Notes: generated by a model not told the origin, from the sequence alone. A stretch of DNA of 64,000 nt from Skeletonema tropicum (GCA_037178625.1 CM074131.1:682001-746000); one strand, 5' to 3'; shown: positions 12,652 through 27,156, numbered from the stretch's first letter. Translations and numbers: made by a program.

Positions 12652-13393
12652 ATGGATGGAGGATGGATGGTATACTTTGACCTGAATTAGATATGTTTGT
12701 CTTTGATACCGTTTACCTGAACCCGAACTAACATATTATAGCCGATGCAGTTACAAGATCTACACGATAGAGAAGTTAAGTTTACCAGATATAGTAATAT
12801 TATGTAATATGTACTTTCTTAAGAAATTGTTCACGCTTACTCTTATGAACCATTGAACTGTGCCAACACCAAGACCAAGAGAGAATGCATTGAGCTGTTT
12901 ATCTACCATTTCAACTCGATCAATCAGACAACATGGACATGAAAGATACAAATAATGACTTTACTCGATACTATCTATCATTATTCTTTGTGCAGCGAGC
13001 GTCACACCGCTAGAAATAACTGCAACAAATACTTCCTCATCACTTTACTTGACATGGAATGGTAAGTACATACGAAAGCTGAGAAAGCTGTGGAAGGAAG
13101 CAAGAACCGGACGGGAGTCTGAGCAGACACACGTCTGAATGAAAAAATAATGGACACGCACGCGACGCTCAACCAAGACCAACTCTCATCTCTCATCCAA
13201 TCCGTGGCGCTATCCACTATGATGTATTGGTACCTTGCTCGATCATCTTGCTTACCAACATGATGATCTTGCTTTCTATGGAGGTGACCAAATGTTTGCC
13301 TGGGTCCGCCGCTGCCTTGTGAGGTGCCATAAATTTTGCAAAGCAAAAAACACAACATCAAACAAAAACAACATAAGTACCAACAACTCAACA

Positions 13394-14370
13394 ATGAAGC
13401 TCCTATTCGTCACCGCCGCCGCCGTTATGGCTGTCTTCGCCGCTGCTCCAGGCGCCGTTGCCTCTGTAAGTAGAATTATTTGGTTGATATGTTGTTGTCC
13501 TCTTTTTGCCTTTGCTTCTGCGCTCCTGCAACGCTGACCCCCTCCTCCTTTTCCTGTTGCCATCTCCTATCCACCATGCACATGCAGTCCTCTAGAGCTA
13601 GAGGAGTCGACACCTACGACTCTGAATCCTCTTCATCTTTCGACGAGTACCCCCAAGATTCTACCTTCTCTGCAGATGATAATGAGATGATGGACTTCCT
13701 CGAAAACCCTAACAACCCCAACTGCGATGGTATTGGACCTAACACTTGCGATAACCGTGTTGCGTGCGTATGGAGGTGTGCAACCAGGTCTTTTAGTGAT
13801 AAAAGTCGTGGTTGCTGCAAATACAAAGCTGACCAACCCACGCCCCGCCCTCCTACAAGCGGTGGCACTTCTTTCGATGATGGTCTACGTGCAGGACGCA
13901 GTGAGGCAAACAGGCTTTGGCGTGTAGCTGGAAATACCTGTTCCAATGCCTGGGGAGACTTCCAAAACAGCGTCAATCGCAGAATCCGTGATAAGGGGTG
14001 GAATAACAGCGGTAACTGGCGCACAAGAGCCTTCAATCAAGGTGCCAGAGCTGGTATGAACGAGGTGGTCACCCAGAAGGAGAAAGAATGCTTCCATGAC
14101 TCTGCTGACGAGTGCGTTGACTTGGGAGATGAGGCAGCCCGTATCCTCGCCTACAAACATTGTGGCGGTTTTGGAACTTTATCCATCGGTGAACATTGGA
14201 GGAGAGAATGTCGTGCCGCTGCCATTGATCAATGCAGGGCACAAGTCCGCAATGAAGTCAGGAACGAATGTGGCAGCCCTAGTACTCAAGATCTCAGAAA
14301 TCTTCAGAACAAGTGCAGGAATCAAGTTTTGACCATGATCGGAGACCGGGACTATTTCGAGGCCTATTAG
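13394..14370 (+). CDS. Array copy 8: secreted 14-Cys protein
   Basis: Exons 13394-13465 and 13588-14370; 122-nt intron with one extra C in its C run. Intact coding sequence. The spacer lacks one A near 13053 (GACATGG instead of GACAATGG). Confidence 0.87.
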
Positions 14371-15114
14371 ATGGATGGAGGATGGATGGTATACTTTGAC
14401 CTGAATTAGATATGTTTGTCTTTGATACCGTTTACCTGAACCCGAACTAACATATTATAGCCGATGCAGTTACAAGATCTACACGATAGAGAAGTTAAGT
14501 TTACCAGATATAGTAATATTATGTAATATGTACTTTCTTAAGAAATTGTTCACGCTTACTCTTATGAACCATTGAACTGTGCCAACACCAAGACCAAGAG
14601 AGAATGCATTGAGCTGTTTATCTACCATTTCAACTCGATCAATCAGACAACATGGACATGAAAGATACAAATAATGACTTTACTCGATACTATCTATCAT
14701 TATTCTTTGTGCAGCGAGCGTCACACCGCTAGAAATAACTGCAACAAATACTTCCTCATCACTTTACTTGACAATGGAATGGTAAGTACATACGAAAGCT
14801 GAGAAAGCTGTGGAAGGAAGCAAGAACCGGACGGGAGTCTGAGCAGACACACGTCTGAATGAAAAAATAATGGACACGCACGCGACGCTCAACCAAGACC
14901 AACTCTCATCTCTCATCCAATCCGTGGCGCTATCCACTATGATGTATTGGTACCTTGCTCGATCATCTTGCTTACCAACATGATGATCTTGCTTTCTATG
15001 GAGGTGACCAAATGTTTGCCTGGGTCCGCCGCTGCCTTGTGAGGTGCCATAAATTTTGCAAAGCAAAAAAACACAACATCAAACAAAAACAACATAAGTA
15101 CCAACAACTCAACA

Positions 15115-16091
15115 ATGAAGCTCCTATTCGTCACCGCCGCCGCCGTTATGGCTGTCTTCGCCGCTGCTCCAGGCGCCGTTGCCTCTGTAAGTAGAATTAT
15201 TTGGTTGATATGTTGTTGTCCTCTTTTTGCCTTTGCTTCTGCGCTCCTGCAACGCTGACCCCTCCTCCTTTTCCTGTTGCCATCTCCTATCCACCATGCA
15301 CATGCAGTCCTCTAGAGCTAGAGGAGTCGACACCTACGACTCTGAATCCTCTTCATCTTTCGACGAGTACCCCCAAGATTCTACCTTCTCTGCAGATGAT
15401 AATGAGATGATGGACTTCCTCGAAAACCCTAACAACCCCAACTGCGATGGTATTGGACCTAACACTTGCGATAACCGTGTTGCGTGCGTATGGAGGTGTG
15501 CAACCAGGTCTTTTAGTGATAAAAGTCGTGGTTGCTGCAAATACAAAGCTGACCAACCCACGCCCCGCCCTCCTACAAGCGGTGGCACTTCTTTCGATGA
15601 TGGTCTACGTGCAGGACGCAGTGAGGCAAACAGGCTTTGGCGTGTAGCTGGAAATACCTGTTCCAATGCCTGGGGAGACTTCCAAAACAGCGTCAATCGC
15701 AGAATCCGTGATAAGGGGTGGAATAACAGCGGTAACTGGCGCACAAGAGCCTTCAATCAAGGTGCCAGAGCTGGTATGAACGAGGTGGTCACCCAGAAGG
15801 AGAAAGAATGCTTCCATGACTCTGCTGACGAGTGCGTTGACTTGGGAGATGAGGCAGCCCGTATCCTCGCCTACAAACATTGTGGCGGTTTTTGGAACTT
15901 TATCCATCGGTGAACATTGGAGGAGAGAATGTCGTGCCGCTGCCATTGATCAATGCAGGGCACAAGTCCGCAATGAAGTCAGGAACGAATGTGGCAGCCC
16001 TAGTACTCAAGATCTCAGAAATCTTCAGAACAAGTGCAGGAATCAAGTTTTGACCATGATCGGAGACCGGGACTATTTCGAGGCCTATTAG
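15115..16091 (+). pseudogene. Array copy 9: one-base insertion in exon 2
   Basis: Exons 15115-15186 and 15308-16091. The T4 run of GGTTTTGG is T5 at 15889-15893, the same change as in copy 6. Translation leaves the family sequence after H-C-G-G-F and stops at 15913, losing about 65 C-terminal residues with four cysteines. The remainder is open in the other frame to 16091. Confidence 0.75.
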
Positions 16092-16834
16092 ATGGATGGA
16101 GGATGGATGGTATACTTTGACCTGAATTAGATATGTTTGTCTTTGATACCGTTTACCTGAACCCGAACTAACATATTATAGCCGATGCAGTTACAAGATC
16201 TACACGATAGAGAAGTTAAGTTTACCAGATATAGTAATATTATGTAATATGTACTTTCTTAAGAAATTGTTCACGCTTACTCTTATGAACCATTGAACTG
16301 TGCCAACACCAAGACCAAGAGAGAATGCATTGAGCTGTTTATCTACCATTTCAACTCGATCAATCAGACAACATGGACATGAAAGATACAAATAATGACT
16401 TTACTCGATACTATCTATCATTATTCTTTGTGCAGCGAGCGTCACACCGCTAGAAATAACTGCAACAAATACTTCCTCATCACTTTACTTGACAATGGAA
16501 TGGTAAGTACATACGAAAGCTGAGAAAGCTGTGGAAGGAAGCAAGAACCGGACGGGAGTCTGAGCAGACACACGTCTGAATGAAAAAATAATGGACACGC
16601 ACGCGACGCTCAACCAAGACCAACTCTCATCTCTCATCCAATCCGTGGCGCTATCCACTATGATGTATTGGTACCTTGCTCGATCATCTTGCTTACCAAC
16701 ATGATGATCTTGCTTTCTATGGAGGTGACCAAATGTTTGCCTGGGTCCGCCGCTGCCTTGTGAGGTGCCATAAATTTTGCAAAGCAAAAAACACAACATC
16801 AAACAAAAACAACATAAGTACCAACAACTCAACA

Positions 16835-17812
16835 ATGAAGCTCCTATTCGTCACCGCCGCCGCCGTTATGGCTGTCTTCGCCGCTGCTCCAGGCGCCGTT
16901 GCCTCTGTAAGTAGTAATTATTTGGTTGATATGTTGTTGTCCTCTTTTTGCCTTTGCTTCTGCGCTCCTGCAACGCTGACCCCTCCTCCTTTTTCCTGTT
17001 GCCATCTCCTATCCACCATGCACATGCAGTCCTCTAGAGCTAGAGGAGTCGACACCTACGACTCTGAATCCTCTTCATCTTTCGACGAGTACCCCCAAGA
17101 TTCTACCTTCTCTGCAGATGATAATGAGATGATGGACTTCCTCGAAAACCCTAACAACCCCAACTGCGATGGTATTGGACCTAACACTTGCGATAACCGT
17201 GTTGCGTGCGTATGGAGGTGTGCAACCAGGTCTTTTAGTGATAAAAGTCGTGGTTGCTGCAAATACAAAGCTGACCAACCCACGCCCCGCCCTCCTACAA
17301 GCGGTGGCACTTCTTTCGATGATGGTCTACGTGCAGGACGCAGTGAGGCAAACAGGCTTTGGCGTGTAGCTGGAAATACCTGTTCCAATGCCTGGGGAGA
17401 CTTCCAAAACAGCGTCAATCGCAGAATCCGTGATAAGGGGTGGAATAACAGCGGTAACTGGCGCACAAGAGCCTTCAATCAAGGTGCCAGAGCTGGTATG
17501 AACGAGGTGGTCACCCAGAAGGAGAAAGAATGCTTCCATGACTCTGCTGACGAGTGCGTTGACTTGGGAGATGAGGCAGCCCGTATCCTCGCCTACAAAC
17601 ATTGTGGCGGTTTTGGAACTTTATCCATCGGTGAACATTGGAGGAGAGAATGTCGTGCCGCTGCCATTGATCAATGCAGGGCACAAGTCCGCAATGAAGT
17701 CAGGAACGAATGTGGCAGCCCTAGTACTCAAGATCTCAGAAATCTTCAGAACAAGTGCAGGAATCAAGTTTTGACCATGATCGGAGACCGGGACTATTTC
17801 GAGGCCTATTAG
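16835..17812 (+). CDS. Array copy 10: secreted 14-Cys protein with a frame-neutral intron
   Basis: Exons 16835-16906 and 17030-17812. The intron is 123 nt (GTAAGTAGTAATT, plus one extra T in the T run). Because 123 is a multiple of three and the sequence is stop-free, the unspliced message is open from exon 1 through exon 2. In the other copies I checked the intron breaks the frame or contains a stop. Spliced protein as copy 1. Confidence 0.87.
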   Translation: MKLLFVTAAAVMAVFAAAPGAVASVSSNYLVDMLLSSFCLCFCAPATLTPPPFSCCHLLSTMHMQSSRARGVDTYDSESSSSFDEYPQDSTFSADDNEMMDFLENPNNPNCDGIGPNTCDNRVACVWRCATRSFSDKSRGCCKYKADQPTPRPPTSGGTSFDDGLRAGRSEANRLWRVAGNTCSNAWGDFQNSVNRRIRDKGWNNSGNWRTRAFNQGARAGMNEVVTQKEKECFHDSADECVDLGDEAARILAYKHCGGFGTLSIGEHWRRECRAAAIDQCRAQVRNEVRNECGSPSTQDLRNLQNKCRNQVLTMIGDRDYFEAY

Positions 17813-18552
17813 ATGGATGGAGGATGGATGGTATACTTTGACCTGAATTAGATATGTTTGTCTTTGATACCGTTTACCTGAACCCGAACTAACATATTAT
17901 AGCCGATGCAGTTACAAGATCTACACGATAGAGAAGTTAAGTTTACCAGATATAGTAATATTATGTAATATGTACTTTCTTAAGAAATTGTTCACGCTTA
18001 CTCTTATGAACCATTGAACTGTGCCAACACCAAGACCAAAGAGAATGCATTGAGCTGTTTATCTACCATTTCAACTCGATCAATCAGACAACATGGACAT
18101 GAAAGATACAAATAATGACTTTACTCGATACTATCTATCATTATTCTTTGTGCAGCGAGCGTCACACCGCTAGAAATAACTGCAACAATACTTCCTCATC
18201 ACTTTACTTGACAATGGAATGGTAAGTACATACGAAAGCTGAGAAAGCTGTGGAAGGAAGCAAGAACCGGACGGGAGTCTGAGCAGACACACGTCTGAAT
18301 GAAAAATAATGGACACGCACGCGACGCTCAACCAAGACCAACTCTCATCTCTCATCCAATCCGTGGCGCTATCCACTATGATGTATTGGTACCTTGCTCG
18401 ATCATCTTGCTTACCAACATGATGATCTTGCTTTCTATGGAGGTGACCAAATGTTTGCCTGGGTCCGCCGCTGCCTTGTGAGGTGCCATAAATTTTGCAA
18501 AGCAAAAAACACAACATCAAACAAAAACAACATAAGTACCAACAACTCAACA

Positions 18553-19530
18553 ATGAAGCTCCTATTCGTCACCGCCGCCGCCGTTATGGCTGTCTTCGCC
18601 GCTGCTCCAGGCGCCGTTGCCTCTGTAAGTAGAATTATTTGGTTGATATGTTGTTGTCCTCTTTTTGCCTTTGCTTCTGCGCTCCTGCAACGCTGACCCC
18701 TCCTCTTCTTTTCCTGTTGCCATCTCCTATCCACCATGCACATGCAGTCCTCTAGAGCTAGAGGAGTCGACACCTACGACTCTGAATCCTCTTCATCTTT
18801 CGACGAGTACCCCCAAGATTCTACCTTCTCTGCAGATGATAATGAGATGATGGACTTCCTCGAAAACCCTAACAACCCCAACTGCGATGGTATTGGACCT
18901 AACACTTGCGATAACCGTGTTGCGTGCGTATGGAGGTGTGCAACCAGGTCTTTTAGTGATAAAAGTCGTGGTTGCTGCAAATACAAAGCTGACCAACCCA
19001 CGCCCCGCCCTCCTACAAGCGGTGGCACTTCTTTCGATGATGGTCTACGTGCAGGACGCAGTGAGGCAAACAGGCTTTGGCGTGTAGCTGGAAATACCTG
19101 TTCCAATGCCTGGGGAGACTTCCAAAACAGCGTCAATCGCAGAATCCGTGATAAGGGGTGGAATAACAGCGGTAACTGGCGCACAAGAGCCTTCAATCAA
19201 GGTGCCAGAGCTGGTATGAACGAGGTGGTCACCCAGAAGGAGAAAGAATGCTTCCATGACTCTGCTGACGAGTGCGTTGACTTGGGAGATGAGGCAGCCC
19301 GTATCCTCGCCTACAAACATTGTGGCGGTTTTGGAACTTTATCCATCGGTGAACATTGGAGGAGAGAATGTCGTGCCGCTGCCATTGATCAATGCAGGGC
19401 ACAAGTCCGCAATGAAGTCAGGAACGAATGTGGCAGCCCTAGTACTCAAGATCTCAGAAATCTTCAGAACAAGTGCAGGAATCAAGTTTTGACCATGATC
19501 GGAGACCGGGACTATTTCGAGGCCTATTAG
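18553..19530 (+). CDS. Array copy 11: secreted 14-Cys protein
   Basis: Exons 18553-18624 and 18748-19530; 123-nt intron (CCTCTTCTTTTCC variant) that contains an in-frame TGA. Coding sequence intact. The spacer before it has several one-base deletions (near 18187 and 18303). Confidence 0.87.
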
Positions 19531-20272
19531 ATGGATGGAGGATGGATGGTATACTTTGACCTGAATTAGATATGTTTTGTCTTTGATACCGTTTACCTGA
19601 ACCCGAACTAACATATTATAGCCGATGCAGTTACAAGATCTACACGATAGAGAAGTTAAGTTTACCAGATATAGTAATATTATGTAATATGTACTTTCTT
19701 AAGAAATTGTTCACGCTTACTCTTATGAACCATTGAACTGTGCCAACACCAAGACCAAGAGAATGCATTGAGCTGTTTATCTACCATTTCAACTCGATCA
19801 ATCAGACAACATGGACATGAAAGATACAAATAATGACTTTACTCGATACTATCTATCATTATTCTTTGTGCAGCGAGCGTCACACCGCTAGAAATAACTG
19901 CAACAAATACTTCCTCATCACTTTACTTGACAATGGAATGGTAAGTACATACGAAAGCTGAGAAAGCTGTGGAAGGAAGCAAGAACCGGGCGGGAGTCTG
20001 AGCAGACACACGTCTGAATGAAAAAATAATGGACACGCACGCGACGCTCAACCAAGACCAACTCTCATCTCTCATCCAATCCGTGGCGCTATCCACTATG
20101 ATGTATTGGTACCTTGCTCGATCATCTTGCTTACCAACATGATGATCTTGCTTTCTATGGAGGTGACCAAATGTTTGCCTGGGTCCGCCGCTGCCTTGTG
20201 AGGTGCCATAAATTTTGCAAAGCAAAAAACACAACATCAAACAAAAACAACATAAGTACCAACAACTCAACA

Positions 20273-21248
20273 ATGAAGCTCCTATTCGTCACCGCCGCCG
20301 CCGTTATGGCTGTCTTCGCCGCTGCTCCAGGCGCCGTTGCCTCTGTAAGTAGAATTATTTGGTTGATATGTTGTTGTCCTCTTTTTGCCTTTGCTTCTGC
20401 GCTCCTGCAACGCTGACCCCTCCTCCTTTTCCTGTTGCCATCTCCTATCCACCATGCACATGCAGTCCTCTAGAGCTAGAGGAGTCGACACCTACGACTC
20501 TGAATCCTCTTCATCTTTCGACGAGTACCCCCAAGATTCTACCTTCTCTGCAGATGATAATGAGATGATGGACTTCCTCGAAAACCCTAACAACCCCAAC
20601 TGCGATGGTATTGGACCTAACACTTGCGATAACCGTGTTGCGTGCGTATGGAGGTGTGCAACCAGGTCTTTTAGTGATAAAAGTCGTGGTTGCTGCAAAT
20701 ACAAAGCTGACCAACCCACGCCCCGCCCTCCTACAAGCGGTGGCACTTCTTTCGATGATGGTCTACGTGCAGGACGCAGTGAGGCAAACAGGCTTTGGCG
20801 TGTAGCTGGAAATACCTGTTCCAATGCCTGGGGAGACTTCCAAAACAGCGTCAATCGCAGAATCCGTGATAAGGGGTGGAATAACAGCGGTAACTGGCGC
20901 ACAAGAGCCTTCAATCAAGGTGCCAGAGCTGGTATGAACGAGGTGGTCACCCAGAAGGAGAAAGAATGCTTCCATGACTCTGCTGACGAGTGCGTTGACT
21001 TGGGAGATGAGGCAGCCCGTATCCTCGCCTACAAACATTGTGGCGGTTTTGGAACTTTATCCATCGGTGAACATTGGAGGAGAGAATGTCGTGCCGCTGC
21101 CATTGATCAATGCAGGGCACAAGTCCGCAATGAAGTCAGGAACGAATGTGGCAGCCCTAGTACTCAAGATCTCAGAAATCTTCAGAACAAGTGCAGGAAT
21201 CAAGTTTTGACCATGATCGGAGACCGGGACTATTTCGAGGCCTATTAG
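20273..21248 (+). CDS. Array copy 12: secreted 14-Cys protein
   Basis: Exons 20273-20344 and 20466-21248; 121-nt intron. Intact. Its upstream spacer carries CCGGGCGGG near 19987, the spelling otherwise seen only in the right-hand block (copies 19-26). This is a sign of exchange between blocks or of retained ancestral variation. Confidence 0.88.
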
Positions 21249-21991
21249 ATGGATGGAGGATGGATGGTATACTTTGACCTGAATTAGATATGTTTGTCTT
21301 TGATACCGTTTACCTGAACCCGAACTAACATATTATAGCCGATGCAGTTACAAGATCTACACGATAGAGAAGTTAAGTTTACCAGATATAGTAATATTAT
21401 GTAATATGTACTTTCTTAAGAAATTGTTCACGCTTACTCTTATGAACCATTGAACTGTGCCAACACCAAGACCAAGAGAGAATGCATTGAGCTGTTTATC
21501 TACCATTTCAACTCGATCAATCAGACAACATGGACATGAAAGATACAAATAATGACTTTACTCGATACTATCTATCATTATTCTTTGTGCAGCGAGCGTC
21601 ACACCGCTAGAAATAACTGCAACAAATACTTCCTCATCACTTTACTTGACAATGGAATGGTAAGTACATACGAAAGCTGAGAAAGCTGTGGAAGGAAGCA
21701 AGAACCGGACGGGAGTCTGAGCAGACACACGTCTGAATGAAAAAATAATGGACACGCACGCGACGCTCAACCAAGACCAACTCTCATCTCTCATCCAATC
21801 CGTGGCGCTATCCACTATGATGTATTGGTACCTTGCTCGATCATCTTGCTTACCAACATGATGATCTTGCTTTCTATGGAGGTGACCAAATGTTTGCCTG
21901 GGTCCGCCGCTGCCTTGTGAGGTGCCATAAATTTTGCAAAGCAAAAAACACAACATCAAACAAAAACAACATAAGTACCAACAACTCAACA

Positions 21992-22967
21992 ATGAAGCTC
22001 CTATTCGTCACCGCCGCCGCCGTTATGGCTGTCTTCGCCGCTGCTCCAGGCGCCGTTGCCTCTGTAAGTAGAATTATTTGGTTGATATGTTGTTGTCCTC
22101 TTTTTGCCTTTGCTTCTGCGCTCCTGCAACGCTGACCCCTCCTCCTTTTCCTGTTGCCATCTCCTATCCACCATGCACATGCAGTCCTCTAGAGCTAGAG
22201 GAGTCGACACCTACGACTCTGAATCCTCTTCATCTTTCGACGAGTACCCCCAAGATTCTACCTTCTCTGCAGATGATAATGAGATGATGGACTTCCTCGA
22301 AAACCCTAACAACCCCAACTGCGATGGTATTGGACCTAACACTTGCGATAACCGTGTTGCGTGCGTATGGAGGTGTGCAACCAGGTCTTTTAGTGATAAA
22401 AGTCGTGGTTGCTGCAAATACAAAGCTGACCAACCCACGCCCCGCCCTCCTACAAGCGGTGGCACTTCTTTCGATGATGGTCTACGTGCAGGACGCAGTG
22501 AGGCAAACAGGCTTTGGCGTGTAGCTGGAAATACCTGTTCCAATGCCTGGGGAGACTTCCAAAACAGCGTCAATCGCAGAATCCGTGATAAGGGGTGGAA
22601 TAACAGCGGTAACTGGCGCACAAGAGCCTTCAATCAAGGTGCCAGAGCTGGTATGAACGAGGTGGTCACCCAGAAGGAGAAAGAATGCTTCCATGACTCT
22701 GCTGACGAGTGCGTTGACTTGGGAGATGAGGCAGCCCGTATCCTCGCCTACAAACATTGTGGCGGTTTTGGAACTTTATCCATCGGTGAACATTGGAGGA
22801 GAGAATGTCGTGCCGCTGCCATTGATCAATGCAGGGCACAAGTCCGCAATGAAGTCAGGAACGAATGTGGCAGCCCTAGTACTCAAGATCTCAGAAATCT
22901 TCAGAACAAGTGCAGGAATCAAGTTTTGACCATGATCGGAGACCGGGACTATTTCGAGGCCTATTAG
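21992..22967 (+). CDS. Array copy 13: secreted 14-Cys protein
   Basis: Exons 21992-22063 and 22185-22967; 121-nt intron. Intact, no distinguishing change. Confidence 0.88.
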
Positions 22968-23710
22968 ATGGATGGAGGATGGATGGTATACTTTGACCTG
23001 AATTAGATATGTTTGTCTTTGATACCGTTTACCTGAACCCGAACTAACATATTATAGCCGATGCAGTTACAAGATCTACACGATAGAGAAGTTAAGTTTA
23101 CCAGATATAGTAATATTATGTAATATGTACTTTCTTAAGAAATTGTTCACGCTTACTCTTATGAACCATTGAACTGTGCCAACACCAAGACCAAGAGAGA
23201 ATGCATTGAGCTGTTTATCTACCATTTCAACTCGATCAATCAGACAACATGGACATGAAAGATACAAATAATGACTTTACTCGATACTATCTATCATTAT
23301 TCTTTGTGCAGCGAGCGTCACACCGCTAGAAATAACTGCAACAAATACTTCCTCATCACTTTACTTGACAATGGAATGGTAAGTACATACGAAAGCTGAG
23401 AAAGCTGTGGAAGGAAGCAAGAACCGGACGGGAGTCTGAGCAGACACACGTCTGAATGAAAAAATAATGGACACGCACGCGACGCTCAACCAAGACCAAC
23501 TCTCATCTCTCATCCAATCCGTGGCGCTATCCACTATGATGTATTGGTACCTTGCTCGATCATCTTGCTTACCAACATGATGATCTTGCTTTCTATGGAG
23601 GTGACCAAATGTTTGCCTGGGTCCGCCGCTGCCTTGTGAGGTGCCATAAATTTTGCAAAGCAAAAAACACAACATCAAACAAAAACAACATAAGTACCAA
23701 CAACTCAACA

Positions 23711-24692
23711 ATGAAGCTCCTATTCGTCACCGCCGCCGCCGTTATGGCTGTCTTCGCCGCTGCTCCAGGCGCCGTTGCCTCTGTAAGTAGAATTATTTGG
23801 TTGATATGTTGTTGTCCTCTTTTTGCCTTTGCTTCTGCGCTCCTGCAACGCTGACCCCTCCTCCTTTTCCTGTTGCCATCTCCTATCCACCATGCACATG
23901 CAGTCCTCTAGAGCTAGAGGAGTCGACACCTACGACTCTGAATCCTCTTCATCTTTCGACGAGTACCCCCAAGATTCTACCTTCTCTGCAGATGATAATG
24001 AGATGATGGACTTCCTCGAAAACCCTAACAACCCCAACTGCGATGGTATTGGACCTAACACTTGCGATAACCGTGTTGCGTGCGTATGGAGGTGTGCAAC
24101 CAGGTCTTTTAGTGATAAAAGTCGTGGTTGCTGCAAATACAAAGCTGACCAACCCACGCCCCGCCCCGCCCTCCTACAAGCGGTGGCACTTCTTTCGATG
24201 ATGGTCTACGTGCAGGACGCAGTGAGGCAAACAGGCTTTGGCGTGTAGCTGGAAAATACCTGTTCCAATGCCTGGGGAGACTTCCAAAACAGCGTCAATC
24301 GCAGAATCCGTGATAAGGGGTGGAATAACAGCGGTAACTGGCGCACAAGAGCCTTCAATCAAGGTGCCAGAGCTGGTATGAACGAGGTGGTCACCCAGAA
24401 GGAGAAAGAATGCTTCCATGACTCTGCTGACGAGTGCGTTGACTTGGGAGATGAGGCAGCCCGTATCCTCGCCTACAAACATTGTGGCGGTTTTGGAACT
24501 TTATCCATCGGTGAACATTGGAGGAGAGAATGTCGTGCCGCTGCCATTGATCAATGCAGGGCACAAGTCCGCAATGAAGTCAGGAACGAATGTGGCAGCC
24601 CTAGTACTCAAGATCTCAGAAATCTTCAGAACAAGTGCAGGAATCAAGTTTTGACCATGATCGGAGACCGGGACTATTTCGAGGCCTATTAG
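23711..24692 (+). pseudogene. Array copy 14: CCCCG duplication and A insertion in exon 2
   Basis: Exons 23711-23782 and 23904-24692. CCCCG is duplicated near 24159-24168 (+5), and the AAA of GGAAATACC is AAAA at 24253-24256 (+1). The sum is +6, so the C-terminal part is in the original frame, but the frame between is wrong and stops at 24248. The second insertion is shared with neighbouring copy 15. Confidence 0.75.
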
Positions 24693-25435
24693 ATGGATGG
24701 AGGATGGATGGTATACTTTGACCTGAATTAGATATGTTTGTCTTTGATACCGTTTACCTGAACCCGAACTAACATATTATAGCCGATGCAGTTACAAGAT
24801 CTACACGATAGAGAAGTTAAGTTTACCAGATATAGTAATATTATGTAATATGTACTTTCTTAAGAAATTGTTCACGCTTACTCTTATGAACCATTGAACT
24901 GTGCCAACACCAAGACCAAGAGAGAATGCATTGAGCTGTTTATCTACCATTTCAACTCGATCAATCAGACAACATGGACATGAAAGATACAAATAATGAC
25001 TTTACTCGATACTATCTATCATTATTCTTTGTGCAGCGAGCGTCACACCGCTAGAAATAACTGCAACAAATACTTCCTCATCACTTTACTTGACAATGGA
25101 ATGGTAAGTACATACGAAAGCTGAGAAAGCTGTGGAAGGAAGCAAGAACCGGACGGGAGTCTGAGCAGACACACGTCTGAATGAAAAAATAATGGACACG
25201 CACGCGACGCTCAACCAAGACCAACTCTCATCTCTCATCCAATCCGTGGCGCTATCCACTATGATGTATTGGTACCTTGCTCGATCATCTTGCTTACCAA
25301 CATGATGATCTTGCTTTCTATGGAGGTGACCAAATGTTTGCCTGGGTCCGCCGCTGCCTTGTGAGGTGCCATAAATTTTGCAAAGCAAAAAACACAACAT
25401 CAAACAAAAACAACATAAGTACCAACAACTCAACA

Positions 25436-26413
25436 ATGAAGCTCCTATTCGTCACCGCCGCCGCCGTTATGGCTGTCTTCGCCGCTGCTCCAGGCGCCGT
25501 TGCCTCTGTAAGTAGAATTATTTTGGTTGATATGTTGTTGTCCTCTTTTTGCCTTTGCTTCTGCGCTCCTGCAACGCTGACCCCTCCTCCTTTTCCTGTT
25601 GCCATCTCCTATCCACCATGCACATGCAGTCCTCTAGAGCTAGAGGAGTCGACACCTACGACTCTGAATCCTCTTCATCTTTCGACGAGTACCCCCAAGA
25701 TTCTACCTTCTCTGCAGATGATAATGAGATGATGGACTTCCTCGAAAACCCTAACAACCCCAACTGCGATGGTATTGGACCTAACACTTGCGATAACCGT
25801 GTTGCGTGCGTATGGAGGTGTGCAACCAGGTCTTTTAGTGATAAAAGTCGTGGTTGCTGCAAATACAAAGCTGACCAACCCACGCCCCGCCCTCCTACAA
25901 GCGGTGGCACTTCTTTCGATGATGGTCTACGTGCAGGACGCAGTGAGGCAAACAGGCTTTGGCGTGTAGCTGGAAAATACCTGTTCCAATGCCTGGGGAG
26001 ACTTCCAAAACAGCGTCAATCGCAGAATCCGTGATAAGGGGTGGAATAACAGCGGTAACTGGCGCACAAGAGCCTTCAATCAAGGTGCCAGAGCTGGTAT
26101 GAACGAGGTGGTCACCCAGAAGGAGAAAGAATGCTTCCATGACTCTGCTGACGAGTGCGTTGACTTGGGAGATGAGGCAGCCCGTATCCTCGCCTACAAA
26201 CATTGTGGCGGTTTTGGAACTTTATCCATCGGTGAACATTGGAGGAGAGAATGTCGTGCCGCTGCCATTGATCAATGCAGGGCACAAGTCCGCAATGAAG
26301 TCAGGAACGAATGTGGCAGCCCTAGTACTCAAGATCTCAGAAATCTTCAGAACAAGTGCAGGAATCAAGTTTTGACCATGATCGGAGACCGGGACTATTT
26401 CGAGGCCTATTAG
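25436..26413 (+). pseudogene. Array copy 15: A insertion in exon 2
   Basis: Exons 25436-25507 and 25630-26413; 122-nt intron with an extra T near 25525. GGAAATACC is GGAAAATACC at 25972-25980, the same change as copy 14. Translation diverges after R-V-A-G-K and stops at 26034. Confidence 0.75.
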
Positions 26414-27156
26414 ATGGATGGAGGATGGATGGTATACTTTGACCTGAATTAGATATGTTTGTCTTTGATACCGTTTACCTGAACCCGAACTAACATATTA
26501 TAGCCGATGCAGTTACAAGATCTACACGATAGAGAAGTTAAGTTTACCAGATATAGTAATATTATGTAATATGTACTTTCTTAAGAAATTGTTCACGCTT
26601 ACTCTTATGAACCATTGAACTGTGCCAACACCAAGACCAAGAGAGAATGCATTGAGCTGTTTATCTACCATTTCAACTCGATCAATCAGACAACATGGAC
26701 ATGAAAGATACAAATAATGACTTTACTCGATACTATCTATCATTATTCTTTGTGCAGCGAGCGTCACACCGCTAGAAATAACTGCAACAAATACTTCCTC
26801 ATCACTTTACTTGACAATGGAATGGTAAGTACATACGAAAGCTGAGAAAGCTGTGGAAGGAAGCAAGAACCGGACGGGAGTCTGAGCAGACACACGTCTG
26901 AATGAAAAAATAATGGACACGCACGCGACGCTCAACCAAGACCAACTCTCATCTCTCATCCAATCCGTGGCGCTATCCACTATGATGTATTGGTACCTTG
27001 CTCGATCATCTTGCTTACCAACATGATGATCTTGCTTTCTATGGAGGTGACCAAATGTTTGCCTGGGTCCGCCGCTGCCTTGTGAGGTGCCATAAATTTT
27101 GCAAAGCAAAAAACACAACATCAAACAAAAACAACATAAGTACCAACAACTCAACA

